The notes below the pieces were generated by a model. The model was not told where the DNA came from. It saw only the letters and a program-made list of their open reading frames with translations, and did no database searches. Below are positions 24,366 through 32,944 of a stretch of DNA of 64,000 nucleotides, in pieces (position 1 is the first letter of the stretch; every line of letters begins with the position of its first letter). This DNA is from Desulfobulbaceae bacterium (GTDB lineage Bacteria > Desulfobacterota > Desulfobulbia > Desulfobulbales > SURF-16). The position numbers and the translations under genes are program-made. The stretch is taken from the NCBI GenBank assembly GCA_020444175.1, contig JAHLLM010000001.1, positions 1 through 64,000 of the forward strand, in the 5' to 3' direction.

Positions 24366-26360
24366 AACCCATTTCCCTGTTTTCATGTCGTAATGGTAAT
24401 CCATCTCCAGCGTAAACCGCTGTCTTCTGTTTTGCTCCTTGCACTGCATTTTAAAGACAAGATTATCACCTTCAACCTTCACAAATTGAATTGTCGGCTC
24501 AGAGAGTTCCGAGTTTGCAGAGGAAGGAAACTTCTTTCTGAAAATCTCTTCAAAATTTCTGTTGAGATAGGCAATTTTTTCCTGCATATCCTTCATGAAT
24601 CTATTTGTAGCCATTCTGTCACTTGCTTCTTTTCTTTTAGAGGCAAATTCCGTGTCATGGGCAAACGGACTGTTGTCAATCATGTCAACAAGTACCTGGG
24701 AAGCTCTGATGGCTTCTTCATAACGCTCCCCGGCCATAAGTTGAGCCTCCCGTTTCTCTTCCCTGTTGATCGCTGCGGTTAATTTTTTCTTCCTGATTTC
24801 ATTAAGGGATACCCCCTGAGCTCCACCAGCTTTCCGGGCTCGCTCAAAAAGCATTTCACTCTGATTCAGATTACTGATTGCGCTGTCCCATCGCTCTGCA
24901 CTAAAATCCTGCACAGCGGCCAGATAGGTGGAGTTGAACTTGGCCACATCGCGATACCTCTTTATTTCTTCAAGACGTCCTTTCAAATCTATTCCGGCCT
25001 TGGAGGAAATTTCTATGGCACTCTCATAATTCTTGACAGCATCACTCCATTTTTTTGCCTTGAAAGCCATATCGCCGCGCTCACAGAATGACAAAAACTC
25101 AGCTTTTCCCATTGATCTCCGAATTTCTTCTTCCAGGGACCGAACTGAAGAATCTTTTATAATAACAAGCAGACTCAAGGCTTTCTGATAGAGGGCTATG
25201 GCCTCATCCCATTTTTTTTCAGTTAGTTTGAGCGCACCATTGTCCATCATTGCCCGCATCCTGGCGGAGTGAAGTAATTCCTCAAGACCATCTACCGGGA
25301 AAGGAGAAATTTCAGGGCCCAATTTTTTTATTTTAGCCAAAGCCTTTTGAAACTCTTCTGCCGCTTCCATCCACTTTTCCTGGGCAGCTTTTTCTTTTCC
25401 CGAGGCGATCAATTCCATGGCGGCTTTACTCTCCTTCTGCTCCAGCGGAGTCATGTATTTGCCGTCAACCAGAACAGCTCCCTTCATTCCCTTTACAAAT
25501 TTCTCCGTGCTGGCTGCTTTTTTGATTTCAGTCAGCATCGCCTTTTTTTCCTGGCCCCGGATAAAACGCACACCAGCCAACATGGCTTGTGTTTTTTTCA
25601 TCAAAACATCAGCTTCTTTGAACTGATTCTGAGCGAGCAGGGTCTTGGCCTTTTGCCAGTTATCTACAGCACTGTCATAACTGCGCATATCAAGATAAAA
25701 AAGTCCTCCGGCCAGCAACCCAGACACGAGAACAACAGAGACACCGATAAAAAGTTTTTTCCCCCTCTTCCCCTGTTGTGCCTCTTGGGGAACGGCAGGC
25801 TCACTTTTCCGAACAGCATCTTTTTTTTGTTCTACAACAGGTCCGGCATCCTCCTCTTTTCCAGTACCCGCACTATCATCCTCCTTCTCTTCATGGGGCT
25901 CCTGATAGGTAAAATCAACATCATCCAGAGGCAACTGATCAGCATTGCCCTGCACCCATTCAAGAGCCTTGGCGTTGAATACGTCTTCGGTACTGAAACT
26001 CTGGTACGTGATGAGCTTTCCGATGTGAATAATCAGGTCAGCCAGGGTAAGGGAGGGATTCCAGAAATCCCCTATGCAAATGGCATCAGGATCAAAATCA
26101 GGATGCAGTATGGGCGTGAGAGGTTTACAGTTGGGAGGAAAATGCGGATAGCCAAACGGCACCACAATCTGAACCCGGTGCGAACTTACCCTGATGACAT
26201 TCCCTTCATCATCATAGTTGAGTCCTTTTGCATGAAATTCAATCTCATAATTATTGGGCGGCTCTCCATCGGTGGAAATAATATGGATAGAGGGGGAATG
26301 TAAAAATTTTGCCTGGATATTTTCATATTCTTTGGCAAGCTGGTCTGTGGAAGTCGGCAT
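24357..26360 (-). CDS. Membrane-anchored E2 (ubiquitin-conjugating)-like protein with TPR-like periplasmic region
   Basis: A 667-residue protein. Residues 8-125 follow the UBC/E2 fold: strands around NYEIEFHAKGL and HRVQIVVPF, then YPHFPP (71-76), an HPD (86-88) in place of the E2 HPN, and AICIGDFW with Cys95 at the place of the catalytic cysteine. WNPSLTLADLIIHIGKLI then matches the E2 helix after W-x-P. A charged, low-complexity linker (about 150-200) leads to KRGKK and one membrane segment (about 203-222), predicting a cytoplasmic E2 domain and an extracytoplasmic C-terminus. The latter is about 400 residues of Lys-rich TPR-like helical repeats (EKKWDEAIALYQKALSL, AKKWSDAVKNYESAIEI) with a small beta-rich end. 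No E1, ubiquitin-like, JAB or RING gene is adjacent. Confidence 0.82.
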   Translation of the reverse strand: MPTSTDQLAKEYENIQAKFLHSPSIHIISTDGEPPNNYEIEFHAKGLNYDDEGNVIRVSSHRVQIVVPFGYPHFPPNCKPLTPILHPDFDPDAICIGDFWNPSLTLADLIIHIGKLITYQSFSTEDVFNAKALEWVQGNADQLPLDDVDFTYQEPHEEKEDDSAGTGKEEDAGPVVEQKKDAVRKSEPAVPQEAQQGKRGKKLFIGVSVVLVSGLLAGGLFYLDMRSYDSAVDNWQKAKTLLAQNQFKEADVLMKKTQAMLAGVRFIRGQEKKAMLTEIKKAASTEKFVKGMKGAVLVDGKYMTPLEQKESKAAMELIASGKEKAAQEKWMEAAEEFQKALAKIKKLGPEISPFPVDGLEELLHSARMRAMMDNGALKLTEKKWDEAIALYQKALSLLVIIKDSSVRSLEEEIRRSMGKAEFLSFCERGDMAFKAKKWSDAVKNYESAIEISSKAGIDLKGRLEEIKRYRDVAKFNSTYLAAVQDFSAERWDSAISNLNQSEMLFERARKAGGAQGVSLNEIRKKKLTAAINREEKREAQLMAGERYEEAIRASQVLVDMIDNSPFAHDTEFASKRKEASDRMATNRFMKDMQEKIAYLNRNFEEIFRKKFPSSANSELSEPTIQFVKVEGDNLVFKMQCKEQNRRQRFTLEMDYHYDMKTGKWVLP

Positions 26361-26697
26361 ATAAAAAAAATCCTTGAATATTTGACGGGTTCGCAGTTAT
26401 GCCCCTTGAGGATAAAAAACTCTGAAGCGTATCAAGACAGGCAATATAAAAAAACGATATGCGTGTCTGCAGTAATTATGTTTTTTTAGCGGAACTTGCA
26501 GAATTTGAACCAAAGAGGGTCACACATCTCTCTGAACAGATAGAAGCAGCTATAAAAATAATAGCCAATGACAGGAGTGAGAACAAGAGTTAAGGATAGA
26601 AACAACTAAAAAGAATACCTGATATCTTAAGAAAAATATGTTTTAGTAAGAGACTAAGCATGAGATTCCACATACCCAATCAAGCAGACAATGAATA
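26361..26697. other. Intergenic region between divergent E2-like and CNB-DUF4388 genes
   Basis: This 337-bp AT-rich space should hold both promoters. Apart from a possible 44-codon ORF (26459-26593), I see no repeat element or clear operator. Confidence 0.5.
26459..26593 (+). CDS. Possible 44-codon small ORF
   Basis: The frame ATG 26459 to TAA 26593 encodes 44 residues with protein-like composition (VFLAELAEFEPKRVTHLSEQ, then an amphipathic IEAAIKIIAND). No good ribosome site precedes it and no family is recognised. It points in the same direction as the CNB-DUF4388 gene. It could be a small protein, a gene remnant or chance. Confidence 0.3.
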   Translation: MRVCSNYVFLAELAEFEPKRVTHLSEQIEAAIKIIANDRSENKS

Positions 26698-27795
26698 ATG
26701 AGTTCCTTTAACGCAATATTCCAGATTATTGAAAATAAAAAATGTCCTCTCTATAAACTTGATGACATTCTCCGCCTCACGGACAAGGCCCTCTTTCCGC
26801 CGGGCAACAAACCTGTCTGCCTCATCCTTGCCAGGGAAATGACAGAACTGCTCTTTTCTCTCCTCTCCCAAAAATTTGACGATACGAGCAAGGATCTTAT
26901 TTTCAGCTGTTCAGGCTGCTCAGGGCTCATAAAATTCAAGATGAACCAGAGTGAAGCCGTGAGTGAGGACGAAGCATCCTTATCGATTTCCGAAATTTTC
27001 GGCAAGCGTATCAATGTACCACCCAATGCTGCGGAAGGAATAGATAAACTTCCCCTTTTCCAGGCCATGGAACGGAAAAATCTGGCCACTATTCTCTCTT
27101 ATTTCACCTACAGGCAACTTGAACCTGGTGTTGAGATATTCAGAAAGGGAGAAAAAGGCGACGATGTTATTATTATCCTGTCCGGCCGGGTAGCAGTGCT
27201 TGATGGCAATTTGAACATTGCCACCCTGAGCAGGGGTGAAATTCTTGGCGAGATGAGTCAGTTGACCTCACAGGCCGTCAGTGCAACGGTCAAGACCGTG
27301 GAAAAAACTGAAGTGCTGAGTATCAGCGGTGAAAACTTCAGAAAGGTCCTTGAAGAAAATCCATCTCTTTACCTCTATTTCCTCCGTCTGTTCAGTGAAC
27401 GGCTTACCAAAAGCAATGCGGCCCGTCTCCAGGAGGTTGCTTCCGCCATGAGCGGCACCCTTGATGAAATGCCCCAGGTCGAACTCTTCCAGGTCTTTCA
27501 CATGAATAACAAAACAGGCGTCCTGACCCTGGAACTCCCCAAGGGGGAAGCCACCATCGCCTTCAGGGAAGGTGGAATCATCTATGCCAGTTATGCCCGG
27601 GAAAAAAATCAGGATGCGATTTACGATATCATAGCCGAGAACAAGGGAGGGCGATTCAAATTCATCGCCGGTCTTTCAGTCCAGGATATGCAGACAGACG
27701 AAATCGGCGATTTTATGAAACTGCTGATGGATGGCCTGCGCAAGGTTGACGAGAACAACAGCCCTGCTGAAACAGAAGAGGACGACTCTCTTTAA
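26698..27795 (+). CDS. Cyclic nucleotide-binding and DUF4388 (PatA N-terminal-like) protein
   Basis: A 365-residue soluble protein. The N-terminal 110 residues are helical with a CSGCSGLIKF motif. Residues about 120-235 form a cyclic nucleotide-binding domain (FRKGEKGDDVIIILSGRVAV, then GEILGEMSQLTS; the phosphate-binding Arg is replaced by QAVSATV, so ligand binding is uncertain). Residues 250-350 are a DUF4388 domain (SGTLDEMPQVELFQVFHMN and GVLTLELPKGEATIAFREG). DUF4388 is common in Desulfobacterota and Myxococcota signalling proteins, often beside small GTPases or receiver domains. There is no DNA-binding domain. It overlaps the convergent next gene by 4 bp and is divergent from the E2-like gene. 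Confidence 0.85.
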   Translation: MSSFNAIFQIIENKKCPLYKLDDILRLTDKALFPPGNKPVCLILAREMTELLFSLLSQKFDDTSKDLIFSCSGCSGLIKFKMNQSEAVSEDEASLSISEIFGKRINVPPNAAEGIDKLPLFQAMERKNLATILSYFTYRQLEPGVEIFRKGEKGDDVIIILSGRVAVLDGNLNIATLSRGEILGEMSQLTSQAVSATVKTVEKTEVLSISGENFRKVLEENPSLYLYFLRLFSERLTKSNAARLQEVASAMSGTLDEMPQVELFQVFHMNNKTGVLTLELPKGEATIAFREGGIIYASYAREKNQDAIYDIIAENKGGRFKFIAGLSVQDMQTDEIGDFMKLLMDGLRKVDENNSPAETEEDDSL

Positions 27796-28616
27796 ACCCT
27801 TCCGGCAGGCCGCTTTTCTTTTCTGCGGAGGACGATCACGCCTAAGGCCCCGGAGCCCAGAAACCAGATCGCTCCGGGAACCGGGATTGCCGCCGGAGGC
27901 GGAGGATTGACGATACTTTCAAGAATAAAAGTTGAGCCATAGGAATTTCCAAGCCCCTGTCCTCCGTAATCAAGGACAAAACTTCCACTTCCCGTCATGA
28001 TATCGACCTGGAAAATTGTTGTCTCGGAAACACCGTAAAGGATACCGTTTTCTGCCGTAGCCAACCCAAAAACATCCTCATACCCAAAGTCTGTCCCGAT
28101 CACCGTCCCAGCAGCATTAGCGGTCAAGTCAATTTTTATGAGTTGTCCCAAATAGGATGACAGGTAGAGGTCTCCCTGGTAGAAAGCAAGGTCTCCGGCA
28201 GAACGATGACCGATTTCCCCATATACGGATGACGCTGCAGATATCGGGTCAATGGTATGCAGATACCTGTCTCCGGTTCCGGCGGCATACAGAGTTCCGT
28301 CATGGCCGAAAACAAGGGCATTGGCGTTTGGGATCCCATGGGGCCCGATGAGTTGACTTGCCGCATTATTTTCCGGATTAATCAGATACATATCAGTAAA
28401 GGAAATCCCGTAAAGCTCACCGGAAGGGGAATAGGCGATGTCCGTCATAATTACCGGCATCTGCCCGATAATTGCAACATCACCTGTGGCAATATCAACC
28501 GTTGCCAGTTTACGGTTGGCATCATGAACATAAAGATACGGGGCAGCAAAAAGCTCTCCGATGTAAGAGAGTGGAAAAAGGACAACAAACAGCAGGGCCA
28601 GCAATATTTTTTTCAT
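27792..28616 (-). CDS. VPLPA-CTERM-type exported protein with beta-propeller-like body
   Basis: A 274-residue protein. The start is ATG 28616 with GAGGAAGGGAAA upstream, giving a clean signal peptide (KKILLALLFVVLFPLSYIGE). The body holds repeated YSPSGELYGIS / GHDGTLYAAG / ENGILYGVS motifs, as in six- or seven-bladed DUF4394- or SMP30-like propellers. The C-terminus AIPVPGAIWFLGSGALGVIV followed by LRRKEK is a PEP-CTERM-class (VPLPA-like) sorting signal: motif, membrane segment, basic tail. Such proteins are processed by an exosortase, none of which is encoded here. The role is probably in extracellular matrix or surface. Confidence 0.85.
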   Translation of the reverse strand: MKKILLALLFVVLFPLSYIGELFAAPYLYVHDANRKLATVDIATGDVAIIGQMPVIMTDIAYSPSGELYGISFTDMYLINPENNAASQLIGPHGIPNANALVFGHDGTLYAAGTGDRYLHTIDPISAASSVYGEIGHRSAGDLAFYQGDLYLSSYLGQLIKIDLTANAAGTVIGTDFGYEDVFGLATAENGILYGVSETTIFQVDIMTGSGSFVLDYGGQGLGNSYGSTFILESIVNPPPPAAIPVPGAIWFLGSGALGVIVLRRKEKRPAGRV

Positions 28617-28815
28617 TTTCCCTTCCTCGCATGAATACTGTAACAAGATTAGTTACATTAAAATTATAATAATTACTCACAAAAGAAAAGAAAATTTTCA
28701 CTCACAGCTCCTACTATCAAATAGATAGAACTGTTTAAATATACGCCTTTATTTTTTGCTTTCCTGCAAGAAAATCAAAGGGAAGGATATGAAAATAAAG
28801 AACTCCTCTTTAATT

Positions 28816-28920
28816 TTGACGGTTTCGTAAAAACCCCCTCAACCGCCGCCGACAAGTATGTAACTTGTTGATATTTCGTTGGCGGATGGTCAGCTTGAGA
28901 GCTTTTTGCGAGACCATCAA
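28816..28920 (+). repeat. Family C inverted-repeat element
   Basis: A full copy of about 105 bp. Its ends are TTGACGGTTTCGTAAAAA and, reversed, TTGATGGTCTCGCAAAAA, an imperfect 18-bp terminal inverted repeat. The interior has an ACAAGTATGTAACTTGT palindrome and the GCGG-rich block. It lies between the VPLPA-CTERM gene start and the pgi 3' end. Confidence 0.88.
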
Positions 28921-28994
28921 TTTTGGACCAGGAAATTAACTCATGCTAAGGGTGTGTGCATGTATTTTTCCTGCCTGCAATCAATTCTCAGTTA

Positions 28995-29036
28995 GTGTCT
29001 GTCCAGAAATAGGTCATTTTGTTCGAGATCAAGGAT
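28995..29036 (+). repeat. Family A element, truncated copy at pgi stop
   Basis: Forty-two bases (GTGTCTGTCCAGAAATAGG and onward to CAAGGAT) match the right-hand end of the family A element at 44674-44814. The match ends exactly at the pgi stop codon. The preceding CAATTCTCAGTT (28982-28993) equals the end of the nested element at 3.7 kb. Confidence 0.8.
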
Positions 29037-30655
29037 CAGCGCTTTAATGCTCCCGAAGCCTGCAACAATGCCCAACCACTTCCATCCGGCACATTTCCAT
29101 CGTACGTATTGTCTTTCCGACGGGCTGCAAAATGATCAAGAAGTTGGTTCGCAAGTTTTTTGCCGAGTTGCACTCCCTCCTGATCAAATGAATTGATATT
29201 CCACAAAAAACCCTGAAAGGCGATTTTTGCTTCATAAAGAGCGAGAAGAGCTCCCATTGATCCGGGAGTCAGCCGGTCTGCCATTAAAACGGAATTTGGA
29301 CGATTTCCAGGAAAACGCTTATTGGGATTTTCATGCTCCTGTCCGGTAGCAAGCGCCAGTGACTGGGCGAGCAGATTGGCCAGCAATTTCTCCTGGGAGG
29401 AGGTTTCCTTAATAAGTATATCATTGTCGTACTGCGATTTCCGGAAACCTATAAACTCAACAGGGATGACAGTGGTACCCTGGTGAATGAGCTGGTAAAA
29501 AGCATGTTGGCCGTTTGTGCCGGGCTCCCCCCAGACAATAGGCCCGGACTGATAGGAGAGATCCGCCCCCTGCCGGTTAATGGACTTGCCGTTACTCTCC
29601 ATGTCACACTGCTGCAGATGGGCAGTGAAACGGATAAGCCCCTGGCTGTAAGGAAGGACAGCCACTGTTTCACAGTTTAAAAAATTATGATTCCACACCC
29701 CGAGCAGCGCCATGAGAAGCGGAATATTTTTTCGAATATCTTTTTCTTCGGCAGCAGCATCAACTTCGGCAGCCCCTCGCAGGATATCCTCAACCCCTTG
29801 ATAGCCAAGGGCAAAACCGAGCATCACACCGCCAACCATGGATGTTGCACTGTAGCGGCCGCCAATATAATCAAACATATAAAAGGAACGGAGATAGGAC
29901 TCCGGATTGTCCATGGGGCTCCCTTCCCCTGTGACGGCAACAAAATGTTGCTGCGGCTCAAGACCTTCTCTTTTGTAAGCCTCGCGAACCAATTCCTCGT
30001 TGGTCAGGGTTTCCAGCGTGCTGCCGCTTTTTGAAACAACATTGACCAGAGTGCGGGAAAGATCCAGCCCTTTCAAAACAGAGGCAGCGTCATCCGGGTC
30101 AACATTGGAGATAAAATGAACCCGTCGACCGGAAATCTTGAAAGCGGATAAGGCATGGTAAAGGGCTCGCGGCCCTAAATCAGAGCCACCGATACCCACT
30201 TGCACCATATCGGTGAAAGCTTCGCCATTCTTGTTGACAATGGCGCCGCTCTGTAAATCAGCCAGAAACAGACGCAGCTTTTGCAGTTCTTTGACTGCCT
30301 GGCCGGCAGCATTGGGTTCTGCCGGAGAATCGGAGAAAACATCCCGGGTGGCGGTATGCAGAACCTGTCTGTTTTCAGAATCAAACCCTTCTATGCGATT
30401 CATCACCGCACCACTCTTCATGGTCTTGAACTGCTCCGTCACCCGGCATTCATCGGCAAGAGCCTGTAAGGCATCAAGCACGTCATCATCAATCCTCTGG
30501 GTACTGTACAGGAGGTCAAATCCGGCCATTGAAGAAACGTATTTTTTAATACGGTCTGCAGCAACAACTCTGGAGGAGGCGAAATTAAAGGGAGCCTGAG
30601 CCAATTCCTTTAACAGGGCAAAAGAAGGATGCTTATCAAGGTCAACAGGGTTCAT
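29036..30655 (-). CDS. pgi: Glucose-6-phosphate isomerase
   Basis: A 539-residue enzyme interconverting glucose-6-phosphate and fructose-6-phosphate; E. coli Pgi has 549 residues. Motifs: GIGGSDLGPRALYHAL near residue 153, VVSKSGSTLETLTNEE near 208 (phosphate-binding loop), and GGRYSATSMVGGVMLG near 274. The catalytic Glu region and a C-terminal His-Lys pair are also expected in place (INSFDQEGVQLGKKLAN with the catalytic Lys). It functions in glycolysis/gluconeogenesis in the cytoplasm. It is followed by a truncated family A repeat that begins at its stop codon. Monocistronic by spacing. Confidence 0.96.
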   Translation of the reverse strand: MNPVDLDKHPSFALLKELAQAPFNFASSRVVAADRIKKYVSSMAGFDLLYSTQRIDDDVLDALQALADECRVTEQFKTMKSGAVMNRIEGFDSENRQVLHTATRDVFSDSPAEPNAAGQAVKELQKLRLFLADLQSGAIVNKNGEAFTDMVQVGIGGSDLGPRALYHALSAFKISGRRVHFISNVDPDDAASVLKGLDLSRTLVNVVSKSGSTLETLTNEELVREAYKREGLEPQQHFVAVTGEGSPMDNPESYLRSFYMFDYIGGRYSATSMVGGVMLGFALGYQGVEDILRGAAEVDAAAEEKDIRKNIPLLMALLGVWNHNFLNCETVAVLPYSQGLIRFTAHLQQCDMESNGKSINRQGADLSYQSGPIVWGEPGTNGQHAFYQLIHQGTTVIPVEFIGFRKSQYDNDILIKETSSQEKLLANLLAQSLALATGQEHENPNKRFPGNRPNSVLMADRLTPGSMGALLALYEAKIAFQGFLWNINSFDQEGVQLGKKLANQLLDHFAARRKDNTYDGNVPDGSGWALLQASGALKR

Positions 30656-30861
30656 ACGGTTATCCTTTTTTTATCAGATAAATTTGTTGGTAATATTGTG
30701 AAACTACATCAAAAAAGTATGGTGGAATTAAAGCGAAATGTCAAAAGGGATAATCTTGCCCAAAGCCTCTGAACGAGCCGGAGCAACACGCTCAATCAGC
30801 AATTTACGAAGCCTGAACCTGTCGAAATCGTATTTTTTACGATTTCATCACAAGAAATGGT

Positions 30862-31170
30862 TTATATCTTTTTCCGCTCCTGTCCCAGATCGTCCGGGCC
30901 TTTTATCTGATAAATACGCACCTTTCGACTTCTCGGGAACTCTCTTTTGGCAATGGATTTCAATAATTTCGCGAGTTCATCGACCGTGACCTGAAATTCA
31001 TTTTCCTCATAGCCCCTCTCCTGCACTGCAAGGTTCTTGTCGTCCAGTTTCATAACGGAAACACCCCTGTTTCTCTTGTAGGTCAAAATTTCAACCCCGG
31101 CGGGCGCATCTATTTTGCGGACAATCACCAGAACCAGTTTTATAGCCGTCTCTATGTTGATTAAAGCCAT
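30862..31170 (-). CDS. Hypothetical 102-residue protein
   Basis: No family recognised. A hydrophilic protein with a slightly hydrophobic start (INIETAIKLVLVIVRKI), beta-rich middle (GVEILTYKRNRGVSVMKLD) and helical second half (VTVDELAKLLKSIAKREFPR), ending in a charged tail. It lies between pgi and the phosphomannomutase gene, all on the same strand with gaps of about 90-200 bp. The opposite-strand frames here look like shadows. Real coding is supported by composition and ribosome-site-like AAAGAAAAG upstream. Confidence 0.6.
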   Translation of the reverse strand: MALINIETAIKLVLVIVRKIDAPAGVEILTYKRNRGVSVMKLDDKNLAVQERGYEENEFQVTVDELAKLLKSIAKREFPRSRKVRIYQIKGPDDLGQERKKI

Positions 31171-31261
31171 TTAACTTTTCTTTATCATTCGGACATTGAC
31201 TGTTTACTCATATCAGGACAGATATTATGGGAATTTTTTTTATTCAAAAAACAATGGGAAA

Positions 31262-32620
31262 TCAAGATGATGATTTTATTATATCCAGAAGCTGCGCAGT
31301 CTTGCTCTGCAACAGTTCCAGGTCCCCGCGAGTTTCCACATTAAGCCGCAGCAGAGGTTCTGTGTTGGATTTTCTGATATTAAAACGAAAGGTGTCGCAC
31401 CCCATGCTGAGGCCGTCAACAAAGTCTTTTTGCGGGCACTCTTCGGCAAAAATGGCTTCGACCTTTGCTATAACCGCATCGGGGTCATCAACCCGGTTGT
31501 TTATCTCGCCGCTGACCGGATAAGCGGCCTTCCTGTCATGAATAAGAGCAGACAGGCAAGACTCTGATGTACTTAAGAGTTCAGCAACAAGAAGCCAGGG
31601 AATCATACCAGAATCACAATAGGCAAAATCCCTGAAATAATGATGGGCACTCATTTCCCCGCCATAAAGGGCATCTTCGGCCCGCATGCGCTCTTTAATA
31701 AAGGCGTGTCCCGTCTTGCTCATCACAGGATTGCCGCCGGCTTCTTTGACCAGCTCTCTGGTATTCCAGGTCAGGCGCGGATCATGGATAATTTTTGCCC
31801 CCGGTGTTTTACTCAGCATTGCCTGGGCCAGCAGACCGACAACATAATAGCCTTCTACAAACTCACCTTTTTCATCAAAGAAAAAACAGCGATCAAAATC
31901 TCCATCCCAGGCAATTCCCATATCCGCCCCATTGTCACGGACAGCCTGAGAGGTGAGCTGTCTGTTTTCAGGAAGAAGAGGATTGGGAACCCCGTTTGGA
32001 AAAGCCCCGTCCGGCTCATGCAATATCTTGACAAAATGAAAGGGAAGTTCCTTTTCAAGCAGATCAATTATCGGGCCGGCACAGCCGTTTCCTGCGTTGA
32101 CAACAAGTCTCAGTGGTTTCAGATTGTCCGGGTTCACATAGCTGAGCAGATGCGACACATACGAGGTCTGATTATTCAGTTTCTGCAACCTACCCGCAAC
32201 CTTTGCCTCTATAGTGTCTCCGGCGGCTGCCAGCTCTTCAATATCACGCAATCCCGTATCTCCGCTTACCGGCACAGCGCCTTTTTTTACGAATTTCATT
32301 CCATTATAATCAGCAGGATTATGGCTTGCAGTCACGATGATGCCACCGTCTACATCAAGATCAAAAGAAGAAAAATAAATTTCCTCTGTACCGCAGAGGC
32401 CAAGATCAATAACATCCACTCCTGCGGTAAGAAATCCCTGGGCCAGAGCTTTTGACAAAGCAGGACCGGACAACCTGATATCATGCCCCACAGCAATTTT
32501 TTTGGGTTTAAAAACTGCAGAAAATGCCTGACCAATTGAAAAAGCCAGGTCCTCATTTAATTCATCAGGCACTTTTCCACGAATATCATAGGCCTTGAAA
32601 CAGGTGAGTCGACTGGTCAT
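31262..32620 (-). CDS. Phosphomannomutase/phosphoglucomutase
   Basis: A 452-residue alpha-D-phosphohexomutase. The ATG at 32620 starts the protein with [20 protein letters not shown], the usual N-terminus; the frame opens 66 bp earlier. Hallmarks: the phosphoserine loop [16 protein letters not shown] near residue 100, metal-binding DGDFDR near 240, sugar-binding GEMSAHHYF near 320 and the phosphate-binding [14 protein letters not shown] near 418. It makes mannose-1-P or glucose-1-P for surface polysaccharide and pairs logically with pgi nearby. It is closest in type to AlgC/ManB; the exact sugar preference is not decidable. Confidence 0.93.
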   Translation of the reverse strand: MTSRLTCFKAYDIRGKVPDELNEDLAFSIGQAFSAVFKPKKIAVGHDIRLSGPALSKALAQGFLTAGVDVIDLGLCGTEEIYFSSFDLDVDGGIIVTASHNPADYNGMKFVKKGAVPVSGDTGLRDIEELAAAGDTIEAKVAGRLQKLNNQTSYVSHLLSYVNPDNLKPLRLVVNAGNGCAGPIIDLLEKELPFHFVKILHEPDGAFPNGVPNPLLPENRQLTSQAVRDNGADMGIAWDGDFDRCFFFDEKGEFVEGYYVVGLLAQAMLSKTPGAKIIHDPRLTWNTRELVKEAGGNPVMSKTGHAFIKERMRAEDALYGGEMSAHHYFRDFAYCDSGMIPWLLVAELLSTSESCLSALIHDRKAAYPVSGEINNRVDDPDAVIAKVEAIFAEECPQKDFVDGLSMGCDTFRFNIRKSNTEPLLRLNVETRGDLELLQSKTAQLLDIIKSSS

Positions 32621-32770
32621 ATTGTATCCCCTAAAAATAAAATAAAATTTATTCGACTTTGAGACTAATAAAAGCACCTTGCTCATTACAGTTTATAATC
32701 CACAAAAACAGTAAAAAAATTGACAGCACGCTTTTTATTGACCATTATCTGCCAAGTTGTCAAATCAATT

Positions 32771-32866
32771 TTGACGGTTTGGCAAAAACCGACTCAACCG
32801 CCGCCGGAACACCCGTAACTCCCTGATATTCCTTTGGCGAACGGTCAATCTCCGAGTTTTTTTTAC
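32771..32866 (+). repeat. Family C element, diverged copy upstream of the YkgJ-type gene
   Basis: It begins TTGACGGTTTGGCAAAAAC and keeps the AACCGCCGCCG block and TTTGGCGAACGGTCAAT, but its right end has decayed into a T-run. Orientation is opposite to the intact copy at 33669, so the two flank the gene 32945-33550 as inverted copies. Confidence 0.75.
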
Positions 32867-32944
32867 CTTCAAGAGGCAGAAATGCAGATTCATCAATTTT
32901 CCATGTTCCCATGGCAGGAATCATACACACGCTAAGGAAATATA

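Noticed and set aside
25347-26303. 318-residue plus-strand frame opposite the E2-like gene
   Set aside because: It is Phe/Leu/His-rich, as expected for the antisense of Lys/Glu-rich helical coding sequence; no signal of its own.
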